DNA from: Symbiodinium kawagutii
Taxonomy: Eukaryota; Sar; Dinophyceae; Suessiales; Symbiodiniaceae
Direction of reading: 5' to 3'
NCBI GenBank assembly: GCA_009767595.1
Contig: VSDK01020365.1
Span: 429,175 to 493,174 of the forward strand
DNA length: 64,000 bases
Positions 43,304 to 53,769 of this stretch are shown here, piece by piece (position 1 is the first letter of the stretch; every line of letters starts with the position of its first letter). The notes below the pieces were generated by a model. That model made no database searches, was not told the DNA's origin, and worked only from the letters and a program-made list of their open reading frames with translations. The translations under genes were made by a program, and so were the position numbers.

Positions 43304-43724
43304 CCTATGGCTGCTAAACATCAGCGTGCCCATCTTGGAATTCATGGCGCTCGATAGCGCCAGCTGCTAGAGACATTCCGCATTTTCAGAAACGAGGCGA
43401 GGCGGGTGACTGCATCGGGGCCCATATGTTTGGCTGTTCTCTACAAGAAAACCCGGCCTAACAAAAAATTGGTTATGTTTATGTTTGGCCACATATCAGA
43501 AAATCCAGGGCCATATGGTTGGGCATATGTTTGGCCACATACCAGAAAATCTCGATAAATCCGGCCTTTTCTGATAGAATCGTGCTGACGCTTGGATTCC
43601 CTTTGACCCCTTCAGCACCCAAAACAAGTCAATTGGCTGCACGAAGTCTGCACGAGATTGTTTCTGCACAGCACGCGGTGACAAATACTCTGCTTTCGCC
43701 TCAGTGACAGACGTTGGTTTTGAG

Positions 43725-44151
43725 CTACAAATGTGCTGATGAAAGGAGGGTTAGGAAACGGACGCCGGCTGCTTTCCCACTTCCAATCAGCCTTTTGTCA
43801 AAACGAAGCATGGCAACAAGAGCGTCAAACCACGAATGATTCCAGTTGTGGTCACCCAGGTATACCACGGACATCTGCAGACCATGTTCACGCACGTCAC
43901 CAGTTTGGTGGCATGGCCGTCGAGTCTAGTATGGCAAGCATTAAAGAGCTTACGCAGCACAGTGATACTGAAGGTCTTTCAGCACGTTTTGGCTCAAAGG
44001 TTTCCTGCCTTGCGCATTGTTTGGTAAACCAAAGCTCTTCTCTGGTCCGCTTTGGGGGCAAAGGCGTTGAAGGCGGGTGAGATGTAGCCAAAGATACCAG
44101 GAGTTTTTTGCTCAGTGTCTCTGCGTGGACTCGGAAGCACATAGTGATCAA
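43725..44151 (-). CDS. Candidate two-exon coding region
   Basis: The last exon (43,874-43,725), after acceptor catggtctgcag, reads MSVVYLGDHNWNHSWFDALV then AMLRFDKRLIGSGKAAGVRF and a stop, with very good texture. Upstream, two frames compete for 44,151-43,954: one (ETLSKKLLVSLATSHPPSTP) ends at TGC|GTAAGC and joins in phase 0. The other (TPGIFGYISPAFNAFAPKAD) would need a GC-AG intron from ATGCGCAAG|GCAGG. Unrecognised. Confidence 0.45.
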
Positions 44152-44503
44152 ACATGTTCAGGAAGGTACAGAGACCAAAGATGACCAAAGTACAATCATG
44201 AAGATCTTTTCATGTTGCCTGCGCCTAACAGTGTCGACATCCTGTAAGAAGCCCCCCGTAGATCCCTGCAGGCCTTCTACGGGTATTACCCATCATGGAC
44301 AATTCCGCGCATCACCCAACTGACAAAGGGTTTGTTCTGCACCAGCTCCTGTATTATTCATATTCTTGTGTTCTAGTTCTTCACCCGATATTGTAGTATA
44401 GATAAATGCGCGCATCTATGTGTAGATATACACATATGAATGACAAGTACATATTAATTAGTCGTCTAGCTAATAGTACAATGAACACATATCTACATAT
44501 ATG

Positions 44504-44612
44504 GCTATGGGTCAAAACCCTGTACCCCTGGTTCCCCCATCATTAACCATTGTTTTCCCTTGTTATTGTTGGTCATCATCCACCATTGTTAGTTGGTTAA
44601 TATTGACCCATA
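44504..44612. repeat. Family C element
   Basis: Flanks ATATG/ATATT. Confidence 0.8.
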
Positions 44613-44648
44613 GCCATATTGATTGTATTGTATTTTCGCACAAACATG

Positions 44649-44747
44649 GTGGTTTCTCAAAATAGGGGTCCCCAAAAATGGTTGATTTATCACTATAAAT
44701 GACTATTAAAGAATGACTTGAGGCTACCCCTATTTTGAGAAACACCC
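44649..44747. repeat. Family A element
   Basis: Reverse orientation, flanks ACATG/ACATA. Confidence 0.85.
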
Positions 44748-44928
44748 ACATATTTTACAATCCCCTCATGGTATATGGTACCTCCATTCTGCCCCCGCCA
44801 CTCATGGATTCCCCTCCGGTCGAGTCACCACTAGTTCTCACGGAGCACCTTGCGCCTGTGCCAGAGTTCATGATGTAACTATGTTGTGATTAAGGATGGA
44901 TATAGGTGGATGCACGATAAGACATGTG

Positions 44929-45035
44929 GCTATGGGTCAATAATCACCAACAATAAGGGAGGATGATAACCAGCAAAACTATAGGGAAAACAATGATTAA
45001 TGATGGGGAACCAGGGGTACAGGGTTTTGACAGCC
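44929..45035. repeat. Family C element with ATGTG duplication
   Basis: ATGTG at 44,924-44,928 and 45,036-45,040. Confidence 0.88.
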
Positions 45036-45050
45036 ATGTGGATACATGTG

Positions 45051-45147
45051 GTTGTCTCTCAAAATAGGGAACCCCAAAAATGGTTAAGTTATTGGTGTGA
45101 ATGATCAAAAAAAGATGATTCAGGGGTTCCCTATTTTGAGAAACCCC
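45051..45147. repeat. Family A element with ATGTG duplication and local empty site
   Basis: ATGTG at 45,046-45,050 and 45,148-45,152. A neighbouring tandem copy of the target (about 45,184-45,225) lacks the insertion. Confidence 0.92.
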
Positions 45148-45282
45148 ATGTGGATCTGAAGTGTTGAAAATTGATGTCATTGGTGGATACATGTGGATAC
45201 ATGTGGATCTTAAGTGATGAAAATGGTGGATACACGAGGAAACCAAATAGTACATAATGATGGTTGATGATGGCATTGCCAC

Positions 45283-45338
45283 CGGCCAAAGGACTTTTCA
45301 ATCTCGGATCCAGGATCAACATGGACCATTGGAAAGTC
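45283..45338 (-). CDS. Candidate short internal exon
   Basis: Acceptor catgtttgcgtcttcgcag, frame DFPMVHVDPGSEIEKSFGR, donor GCCG|GTGGCA. Clean borders. A second frame is open. Confidence 0.4.
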
Positions 45339-45485
45339 CTGCGAAGACGCAAACATGATTCACCACACTCCCCTACACTCCGTAAGCGGCCACCCTAAAC
45401 ATGCGTGGCAAACAGCAATGTCCTCCCTTCGCATCTGCCTCAACCTTTGCAAGTTGCCACTGTCTTTGGGTTTACTTCTGCAGAA

Positions 45486-45568
45486 CAAGAAGCCAATGTC
45501 GATCCCAAACTGATACCCCAAAGACACCTGCTTTGGGGTATCAAATTGGGATCAGACTTGGCTTCTTG
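45486..45568. repeat. 38-bp arm hairpin with 7-bp loop
   Basis: Arms 45,486-45,523 and 45,531-45,568 differ at a few positions. The apex 'gataccccaaag/ctttggggtatc' is perfect. Confidence 0.9.
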
Positions 45569-45936
45569 TCTTTATGAGAACCTAGGTGTCTATCGGCTAA
45601 ACTTGTGGCAGGGAATTCCAACCATGACCATGCTCGATCCACACCCGAATATATCAATCACCCTTGCCACGCGTACTGGTTGTTGGCTACAGCATGGTTT
45701 TTAGTCCTGAATGATGTTGCCGAACTATACCTCTGCCTATGTACATATACTTGCATAATCACGTGTTTGTCTACAAGCAGTACCGCTCCAGGTGGTGACT
45801 AAGTTTCCGGAATAGGCAACCTATAGGATGAGAGGGATGGCCGAGATGAGCTGGTGAATGATGGTGAGTGATGGTGAGTAATGGTGAGTGATGGTGAATG
45901 ATGGTGATCGTGGTTGGTGAGGATAATCAAGATTGT

Positions 45937-45993
<57 letters not shown>
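45937..45993. repeat. (GAT)n microsatellite
   Basis: About 19 units, preceded by a 'gatggtgagt' run (45,850-45,905). Confidence 0.95.
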
Positions 45994-45995
<2 letters not shown>

Positions 45996-46119
45996 AATGA
46001 CTGGTGATGAATAATGACTGATGCATGATGCATCATGATGATGATTACAGTAACTATGGTGATGAGATGACTATGATAGTGATTGATGAGGATGATTATG
46101 ATGATGTTGGAACATCAGC

Positions 46120-46445
46120 AAACGATCCTGACTTGCAAATTTTCTTCTCGCCACAGGGGCATGTATTTTTTGCAGATCTGAACTTGCAAAGAGTGGCTTT
46201 CACGTCCTCAGTTTTTCACGATCTTGACTTGCAATTTTGCTTTTTTGCCACAGTGGTGTGCACTTTTTGTACATCTTAACTTCCAAAAGTGGTTTGAGCA
46301 TTTGTGCTTAAAATTTTGACTTGCAAACGCACATCTCGCCACGGCGGCATTCTTGTTTTGCAGATCCTAACTTCCACGAGTGGCGCGTCCTCAGTTTGTT
46401 TGCAATCTTGACTGGCAAATGTGCTTCTCCCTGCAGCGGCATTCA
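46120..46445. repeat. Degenerate tandem array, ~95-bp unit, about 3.5 copies
   Basis: Each unit carries 'cttgacttgcaaat', 'cgccac', 'ggcatt', 'gcagatc', 'aacttcca' and 'gtcctcagttt' in that order, with starts near 46,126, 46,220, 46,315 and 46,405. Confidence 0.75.
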
Positions 46446-46449
46446 ACAA

Positions 46450-47030
46450 AAATTGACTGACCTCCGCAACCGCCGCTTTGCCTGGCGCCTAATTACTCTT
46501 TTCCATCATCCAACATTTCGCACCAAACTGTGGAAAAACACGACACATTTCCCACGACTCCTTCCATCAGTCACACACGCACATCTCTTCTCCGACAGTT
46601 CTTCTCATGGACCCGCTGCAACTTTCTGTTAGACGTTTGACTTCCAAACTTTCAAACTGATGACCTAATTCAATATGTGCCGTTAATTGTGCTGTGTATT
46701 TACCATATGCTTGCTGGAATAAGTACACATGGATATTACATGACATTGCTGAAATAAACACACATACTGTCACATACTCAATTAGTGCGCGTGACTAGAG
46801 AACCATGGATCCGTGATACCATCCCTCATTACCCTTGCTTCGGCCTGCAAATTGTCCATTTCACAAATAAAGATGGTTTATAGATGTTTGTAGTTGTTCC
46901 AAAAATCTGACCCAGCCCTTATGAACATGTATGGATTACAAGCCATTAGTATACGGTTTATAGTATGGACCCCCAAAGAGGAGTTCCTCTGCTTATAAAT
47001 TCTGACCCAGCGTTTTGCAATGACAACACG
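46450..47030. other. Non-coding stretch, nothing recognised
   Basis: No convincing frame or complete element. Confidence 0.4.
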
Positions 47031-47038
47031 GAAACATG

Positions 47039-47143
47039 GGTTAAAAACCTGTACCCCTGGTTCCCTATCATTTACCATTCTGTTCCCTTTCATTGTTGGT
47101 GAATCCTCCATTAGTTGGTTGATTAACTGCTTGACCCACAGCC
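47039..47143. repeat. Family C element, degenerate
   Basis: gggttaaaaacctgtacccc...ttgacccacagcc. Confidence 0.68.
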
Positions 47144-47199
47144 GTACAGCAAAGTCCATGGCGCCAGGGACCACATTTTGATGTCATGCCAACGGACCT

Positions 47200-47290
47200 G
47201 CGGCTGCAAAAACATAACTGGTTGAAAAATATTAGTCAACCAACTATTTGTTTATAATTACTAGGGAAACAAATGTTTAAAAGCACCAAG
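47200..47290. repeat. Family E element, degenerate
   Basis: 'ttagtcaaccaact' and 'ttactagggaaacaaatg' core words. Confidence 0.55.
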
Positions 47291-47401
47291 CAAATAAATG
47301 CGGAGTTGTTTTGTGCGCCTTTATCAGGCATTTTAAAGCGAAACCAGCAAAAAGGAGTTGCTTTCCGTATCGGATCTGTCTCATTCCACTGATGTTGCGT
47401 T

Positions 47402-47503
47402 GCGGTTTCTCAAAATAGGGGTACCCCCAAGTCACTATAATATCACATCTATAGTCCTAAACCAAACATTTTGGGAAAGGGTCCCAATTTTAAGAAACTC
47501 CTA
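47402..47503. repeat. Family A element
   Basis: ttgcggtttctcaaaatagg...caattttaagaaactcc. Confidence 0.78.
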
Positions 47504-47794
47504 TAGATAATCATATATGAGCGGCTGCTTTTATTGGTACAAGATCCTTTTGCGGTACTTTGAAGGGCGGACACGGCCTCGTTCAGTTTAAAAACAATTA
47601 AGACTGGATAACGTCATTTTCGGGTATCTCGTTCAATTATACATCAAGTTGACAAGTAATTGACATCAAATTATACATCAAACAGATCTCGTTCCCATCT
47701 CGTTCACCAGCTGACTATGGATGCGAAGAAAAAAGTAGCGCAAGCCCCCTACTTGGAATGAATTGCGTAAATAAAAGTGGTTGCTCATATGTAG

Positions 47795-47838
47795 AGATAG
47801 ATAGATAAATAGATAGATAGGTAGATAGATAGATAGAT
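47795..47838. repeat. (TAGA)n microsatellite
   Basis: About ten interrupted units. Confidence 0.9.
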
Positions 47839-48017
47839 TTACCCTTGCATTCCCTACTCTTGTTGGGTTCAATCCCCCGATAAATTTGATGGTGCATATT
47901 GAAATAGTGATGTTCCCCTATTATTTACCATTATCAACCACAGTCAACCATTATCAAACATAGTTACCGGCAGTATGAACCATAGGCAGCCATCGAAAAT
48001 CTGGAAATACAGCCACA

Positions 48018-48117
48018 GGTTGCTGGTTTCAACCCCTATGAAAAATGTTAGTCAACCAACCATTTGTTCATAATTACTAGGGAAAATAAGCAAAATGTCA
48101 ATCAAACCACCAACCAG
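48018..48117. repeat. Family E element, complete
   Basis: ggttgctggtttcaacccct...atcaaaccaccaaccag. Confidence 0.8.
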
Positions 48118-48297
48118 TAGGTGTTTCTCCACTAGTGTGGCTTACTATCCCCTATCATTGACCCCTATTGTCATGGCTATAAAACCACCAACCAGCCACA
48201 GTATGTCATTCTGTATCCACGCCAGCCTCAGGAGCCGGGGCAGCAACTGGAGTTGCTGTCACAGCCCCCTGCAGGACAGGGCACAGCTATAGAGGTG

Positions 48298-48433
48298 GAC
48301 TTGGATGCACAGCAACCAGGGGTAGTTTACCATGGTTATAAGTTATAAGCCCTATAAGGTCGCTGAACCAACCCCTAGAAACCAAGAGAATTGTGACCAC
48401 TGACCTTCGCCGTGGGGGTGCACATCCAATTAG
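48298..48433. repeat. Family F element, diverged termini
   Basis: gacttggatgcaca...ggtgcacatccaat with 'taccatggttataagttata' inside. Confidence 0.65.
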
Positions 48434-48456
48434 TGGATCGGAGCAAAGCAACAACA

Positions 48457-48567
48457 CTGGTTTGCGGTTGGACCAGCCTGTCATCAAAAATATGTGCAAG
48501 TCAACCAACCATTTGTTAAGAATCATATCTTAGGGAAAATAAACATGTCAATCAAACCACCAACCAA
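48457..48567. repeat. Family E element
   Basis: ctggtttgcggttggacc...tcaatcaaaccaccaacc, 24 bp from the F element. Confidence 0.7.
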
Positions 48568-48690
48568 CACAAACGTGTTGGCCTTGGTTTCCACCAAATC
48601 TTGAAATATTTGACCTTGATAGCCGTCTGTGGGTTGTGCCCGCTAGCTTGAGTCTTGAAGTATACCGAAGTATGGAATTACATCGATATG

Positions 48691-48845
48691 GTGGGTTTCT
48701 CAAGTCATGGGGGACCCCCAAAAAATGGTTAGTTTATGACTAAGTATGTTGCTTTTTTTAGGCCGCAATTGCGAATCAAAGTTCCACATTCTGGTCAAGT
48801 TTACTATTTTATGATTTGGGGTACCTCATGGCTTGAGAAACAACC
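48691..48845. repeat. Family A element, expanded
   Basis: gtgggtttctcaagtcatgg...atggcttgagaaacaacc, flanks ATATG/ATATA. Confidence 0.72.
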
Positions 48846-48866
48846 ATATATGGTCCAGTGTTCCTT

Positions 48867-49040
48867 GGCCCCCCTCCCCCCCCCCAGGCATGGGTCATGG
48901 GTCCCCCCTCCCCCCCTGTGGTGTGGTAGTTGGGTGGGTGGGTGGGGGGGTGGGGAAGTGGGATGGTATTCTATCAGTTGTATATGGCTATTATGGAAGC
49001 AGATAGCAATACACCCCCCCCCTGTGGTGTGGTGGTGGGG
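48867..49040. repeat. C-rich and G-rich tracts, quadruplex-prone
   Basis: Long C runs are followed by a run of gggt repeats (48,932-48,955). 'ccccctgtggtgtggt' occurs twice. Confidence 0.85.
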
Positions 49041-49150
49041 TCGGGTGAGTGAGGTAGTAGCATATAAGTAATGAATTGTTATTACATCACCAAGATTTGG
49101 AACATATAAATAACCTGTAAAGACTATAGATGTTTATGGGTAGTAAAAAA

Positions 49151-49384
49151 NNNNNNNNNNNNNNNNNNNNNNNNNNNNNNNNNNNNNNNNNNNNNNNNNN
49201 NNNNNNNNNNNNNNNNNNNNNNNNNNNNNNNNNNNNNNNNNNNNNNNNNNNNNNNNNNNNNNNNNNNNNNNNNNNNNNNNNNNNNNNNNNNNNNNNNNNN
49301 NNNNNNNNNNNNNNNNNNNNNNNNNNNNNNNNNNNNNNNNNNNNNNNNNNNNNNNNNNNNNNNNNNNNNNNNNNNNNNNNNNNN
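49151..49384. other. Assembly gap of 234 N
   Basis: The right flank is C/A-rich low-complexity sequence (accaccaacaaccaccacaa). Frames through the N run have no meaning. Confidence 0.99.
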
Positions 49385-49661
49385 CCCCCACAACCCCCAA
49401 CCTAAAAACAACCAAAAACAGAACAACCACCAACAACCACCACAACACCCAACCTAAAAACAAACAAGGAGACCATGAGAACAAAATGATGAAAATAGTC
49501 CTAAAAACCCCACAAGGAAAAACATCAATGGTAAGGAACAAACATTGAACATCAACATAAAACCAAACAAGGCAACATACAACATAACATGTCCTAGGAA
49601 CCCCCTTTTACCATTTTTTTTGGGGGGGGGGCTGGGAACACGGAGCACGGAACCATATATG

Positions 49662-49755
49662 GCTGTGGGTCAAAACCCCATTAACCATTGTTTTCGCTAT
49701 TACTGGTTCTTATCCCCCATGAAATTGGTTGGTTAACTGCTTGACCCAGCTCGCC
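49662..49755. repeat. Family C element with ATATG duplication
   Basis: ATATG at 49,657-49,661 and 49,756-49,760. Confidence 0.85.
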
Positions 49756-49768
49756 ATATGACTCTGAG

Positions 49769-49860
49769 ATCCATGATGACCTCCCAGACAGCACTCCCAA
49801 AGGAGCACCTGCTGAGGAGCGCCCATTGGAAATCCCATCGGAACGTCTGCCTGGGCCGAG
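49769..49860 (+). CDS. Candidate exon directly behind a family C element
   Basis: Frame IHDDLPDSTPKGAPAEERPL and EIPSERLPGPR with a good donor CCGAG|GTCGGT. The acceptor (actctgag) lies 8 bp past the element's right target duplication. Pro/Glu-rich product. A 61-residue frame overlaps. Confidence 0.4.
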
Positions 49861-50264
49861 GTCGGTCGGCCACTGCCTTTGATGCAGCAGATGGCTTCAC
49901 GTTGGAAGCCTCCTGGGGGCCGCTCCTGGCCTGGCTCCATTAAAGGACGGCCCGCACAACGGGTGGCGAAGCTCGTCGCTCCCTCCCAACCACCAGATTC
50001 CTTCAAGAGTCGATTCCACTAGGCTTCACATCCATGAAGATTCCATGGATGCTTTGCATTTCATTGACAGGTGATAGGTGATATATGGTGATATTCACTG
50101 TCAACCACAACCATCCCTGTTAAATCATCAGTGAACAAATATTTAAACATATGAAGGACCGTGACAAATCATGATGCACAGTTGATGATCATGTCAGTGG
50201 TCCCCACACGTGCAAATACTAAATCGAGCTTCCATATCCAACCGAGTATGAAGATGAAACCGAC

Positions 50265-51307
50265 CTTGCTGAATTTGGGAAGACCCAGTGACCCTAAAGT
50301 CACAGCATGATGCTTCACGAGTACAATACCGGGAGCATGTACAGATCTTCCAGCTTGAAATTTCCCAAGACAGGCTTGACCCTTCATGATTGACGCTGAG
50401 GATGGTGAATTTGCACTTTGGCAGTCACTATGTTTTGCTTTGCCCCCATGGAGGTTGAGATCGACATCTCCCCTGGGCCATCTCTAAGTTCCTTGCTCCA
50501 TACGTCATATCTCCCTGCTGGTAGGCCGTCTGCACAGGGACACAAGGTTTCACAACCAGAATCATTGGAAAGTACCAAGGCTCTTGCATCCCGACGTCCA
50601 CAATTGAGCTCATGAGGCTACAATGCATGTGCCACGCAAATTCAAGAAAATTCAAGACAAAATGTGCATGTGCAAAGAATACGCGTGCGGCTGCATACGT
50701 CTGAACATCAGTCTGAGCTGATGTGTCGGTCATCTGAGTCTCAACTACACGAAGTGTCAATCGGATCCATGAGTCCATACTACTTACGAGGACATAGATG
50801 TTGAATGTCCAAATTCATCAGCAACAAACAATAAAAAGTATCAAACAGAATGTAGATTTCTGTGCCATGCAAATGTCAAACAGGACGTCATCAGTCTGTA
50901 GCCTTCCTGCTTGTGTCCAGTGTCTACCCACAAATTTCCAGTGCAATTTGAGGCGAGGACAGCACCAGGTTGCCTGGCACAAGAACTTGCGAGAGCCGCG
51001 ATGTCTAGAGTAATCATGGGTTCAAATGGTTCAGCTATGGCACCAATGCACAGGTTGCCCAAGTGGTTTCTGCATGATGTGTTTTCACTGCGAATGTGAA
51101 TTGTGTCGCAGTGCAGCTTTCCCTCACGTTATTCGCACAGCATGGCCAGGCTCGCCTTGACAACCTCATGCAGATTAACCAACGAATCATTCGAAATTGG
51201 TCCTCAAGAATCCGAACAACATCTGTTGGCTTTACGCAGCTCAATGGTGTCCAATCATCATCCAATAAAGCCACTAGGAAAACCACCAGCGACTTGGGGT
51301 ACGCCAT
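50265..51307 (-). CDS. Candidate multi-exon gene, minus strand
   Basis: Blocks in order: 51,307 to about 51,085 (PKSLVVFLVALLDDDWTPLS, VVRILEDQFRMIRWL); about 51,066-50,928 (LGNLCIGAIAEPFEPMITLD, ASSCARQPGAVLASNCTGNL) ending at TGG|GTAGAC; 50,529-50,417 (GLPAGRYDVWSKELRDGPGE, MSISTSMGAKQNIVTAK) between gtgtccctgtgcag and AAA|GTGCAA; and 50,395-50,265 (GQACLGKFQAGRSVHAPGIV) ending AAG|GTCGGT. The 'GLPAGRYDV' phrase resembles beta-sandwich repeats of carboxypeptidase-regulatory type, which is only a resemblance. The first block is also open on the plus strand. Confidence 0.42.
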
Positions 51308-51332
51308 GGCGAACTGGACATGGCGCCAGTTG

Positions 51333-51438
51333 GCTGTGGGTCGAACTGACCCCTGGGTTCCCCATCATTAACCATTGCTTTCCCTATGATTGTTGGGAAT
51401 TATCCTCCATTATTGATGGATAAGATCGATCCGTAGCC
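51333..51438. repeat. Family C element with AGTTG duplication
   Basis: AGTTG at 51,328-51,332 and 51,439-51,443. Confidence 0.88.
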
Positions 51439-51474
51439 AGTTGTAATTTCTTCGCTCCCTTTTTCTTCTGCATA

Positions 51475-51718
51475 TCACGCTTCCGCCGAACCGAGGGCCT
51501 TGTACTTGCCCCCATCTACTGCCACCCAGGCACTAGAAACCCTGACGCAAGCGGCGGCCGATTTCGGTACACCTGCCACTGCTACTAACCGCCGTTTGCT
51601 GCACAAGGCGTCTGTGTTCTCACAAACGTTTTCAACGAACCGGCGGAGAGGGCACAAATGGCCCAAAAATGATACTTCAAAAAGTGATTATGTGATTACC
51701 AAACATATAGATGATTGA
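51475..51718. CDS. Coding island, strand unresolved
   Basis: Plus frame STATQALETLTQAAADFGTP and minus frame CSKRRLVAVAGVPKSAAACV are both open and GC-biased. The plus frame looks helical and slightly more natural. Confidence 0.33.
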
Positions 51719-52140
51719 AGTGCAATGTGTCTCAATGTCTCAATGGGTGTCTCAAGTGAGTTGAGACTTAAGCATTCATTATCCACCATTGACCAACCAT
51801 TGATAATCATTCACGACTAACCATTAACCGCCACTTAACCACTCAAGTGACCACTCTCCCCGAGTGCCCACTGGCAACGAAAAGGCTAAGGCTTATCCAT
51901 CCATAACCTCAGTCAGCGCCAGGGCACTCAGAAGCCATGACTGTGGTACTGCCGACTAGTCCCTAATCAGCCAGTATTAATCAATTATAGTCCTATGGTC
52001 CTATAGCAACAAACAATCCTTTTTTGGGCTTCCTGATGGATTGAGAAACCCCCACACACCTACGATCATCTCAATGCACATTGTGATGGGATGCGATCTT
52101 TCTGGTCGTACTCAACTCGAATGCTCCACATCTTGGGCTT
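51719..52140. repeat. Non-coding, with a family A right-half fragment
   Basis: 'tttttgggcttcctgatgga' and 'ttgagaaaccccca' at 52,020-52,052 are a family A right end. Otherwise nothing. Confidence 0.45.
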
Positions 52141-52464
52141 CCAACTTAGACCAGAAGGCTGAAGTGCTCATCATCCGTAGAATTGAAGAGCTGGGCCATG
52201 GATGAGTTGGGAGCCAGGATTCGGTGCATTTCAGGGTGGAAAATGCACCAGCAAATCCTGGTCTGGAAACACATGTGTTGGTATGTCCTTCAAGCGTACC
52301 TCCATATGTCTCCTTCTTATTTCTTGGGGGTGCAACCATCTGTGTCCTTGTATTCTCTGAATGGGCTGGCTGCAGTTTCGCCAAACAACTGCTGGGCGCA
52401 CCCAATCAGTTTTTGCCAATCTAAAGGCATATTCGAGTGTCAAACGGAGCTTCACACTGTGCAA
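52141..52464 (-). CDS. Candidate coding region, frame unresolved
   Basis: One minus frame ends EMHRILAPNSSMAQLFNSTD DEHFSLLV and a stop (52,235-52,147). A 97-residue minus frame and long plus frames overlap. At least one exon is likely. Confidence 0.3.
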
Positions 52465-52576
52465 GAAATCATCATCTGGTGCAGTACAAACATCGGCCTC
52501 AATACTCTGATAATTGCAGCTAATTGCAGCTCACACCACGGGTCAAACATTATCATACGTAGTAGCATCAGCAATT

Positions 52577-52855
52577 CTACATTTGTCGCGCATCTAAAAA
52601 CACATATATGATCAGATATGTATATATAAATACACGTATACATGAATCAAAGTTACCGAGAAACCAAAAGAATAGGGATTGCACCATTGTCTTACGCATG
52701 GTACTCAACATATGCACATGCAAACACATTTCGGTGCCAAGTTGGGACAAAAGATCGACATGATCGGCTTGTGTTTTTTGGAATGTGTGGAATGACAGTG
52801 CTTTCACAACAAGTCGCAACAACCACGACAACATCACACCAGGAAGTTTTGGCAT
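52577..52855 (-). CDS. Possible coding ORF, up to 92 residues
   Basis: MPKLPGVMLSWLLRLVVKAL then FHTFQKTQADHVDLLSQLGT. ATG-started, with a hydrophobic N-terminal helix. The plus strand is open too. Confidence 0.28.
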   Translation of the reverse strand: MPKLPGVMLSWLLRLVVKALSFHTFQKTQADHVDLLSQLGTEMCLHVHMLSTMRKTMVQSLFFWFLGNFDSCIRVFIYTYLIIYVFLDARQM

Positions 52856-52875
52856 GGGAAAAACATATTTCTTGG

Positions 52876-52970
52876 TTAGTTCGTATCCCCCAAAAGCCTT
52901 AGCCTCCCATCAAGATAGTACCCCCGCCAATTAACCAACAAATGGAATCTATTAATCAGGGGTCAGCATG
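52876..52970. repeat. Family D element, degenerate
   Basis: 'gtatcccccaaaagccttag', 'agtacccccgccaattaacc' and 'attaatcaggggt'. Confidence 0.5.
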
Positions 52971-53184
52971 AGTGATTGAACCACTTGTCCCGATCATTAA
53001 CCATGGTTTCCCCTAGTTCGAATCAACCCCAATCATTAACCATCTTTTCCCAAGCATCAACCCCAGCCAATTAATCAACCCTAGTATCCCTCTATTCATA
53101 AACTAGCCGTTAGCTACCCGGCGATGGTCGTGAATCTCCCCCCATGGTCGGGGTAGAGTTCTTGCTACTCTTGGAGGCGCTAGG

Positions 53185-53268
53185 TCACCACCGGACAGCC
53201 GCACCCCAGCTGACCTCGCCCTCATCCACCAAGTCCTGCATCAGCTTCTGAACCGCTTCCGAGGTGAC
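53185..53268 (-). CDS. Candidate exon resembling a winged-helix segment (Mnd1-like)
   Basis: Acceptor gctgggcttgtccgtag, then VTSEAVQKLMQDLVDEGEV, then donor GAG|GTCAGC (53,215) or a stop at 53,185. The pattern V-x-S-x2-V-x4-Q-x-LVD-x2-x-V recalls the N-terminal winged helix of Mnd1, a meiotic recombination cofactor. The match is short, so this is only a suggestion. Confidence 0.33.
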   Translation of the reverse strand, partial: VTSEAVQKLMQDLVDEGEVSWGAAVRW

Positions 53269-53299
53269 CTACGGACAAGCCCAGCTGCGGAAGGCGGTG

Positions 53300-53730
53300 G
53301 GATTTTTCGGGTGCAAACTAGCTCGAGGTGCACCTCAAATGCTGGATTTTTTCGGAATTTATGTCATGCAAATGGCATCATTCATATGAATCAGGCAGAT
53401 TTATTGCTGGAGTCATCAGTATCTATATGTATATATATATATCATTGTATTTGATATAGGAATCAATAAATTCCAACTATAACTTTGGAAGTTCCCGATT
53501 TTGAGACCCAACTAACGGTCAGTAGCTCGTTCATGGAGAATTTTCATGCAGAATTGATGAACGGTCAATGCCATTATCCGTTAACTATTTGCACTTAAAC
53601 TTCACTTTGTTTCATGAGAAGACCTGCTGTAAATGGTGGATCTTTATCCACTAGCTGATTAGTTTACCAGTGTGCAACGATTATATAGTTCTAGTTGATC
53701 ATTACTTATGACAATGTTCATCAGCACCAC
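53300..53730. other. AT-rich non-coding stretch
   Basis: A (TA)n run at 53,427-53,441 and no convincing frame. Confidence 0.45.
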
Positions 53731-53769
53731 GGTATGGATTACCCGGGCTGTGCCCGTGTGTCAAGGTAG

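Noticed and set aside
46878..47174. 98-residue minus-strand frame
   Set aside because: Its middle is a family C element and the remainder lacks coding texture.
49124..49541. Frames of 91-135 residues across the N run
   Set aside because: Most residues are undetermined and the gap length may be arbitrary.
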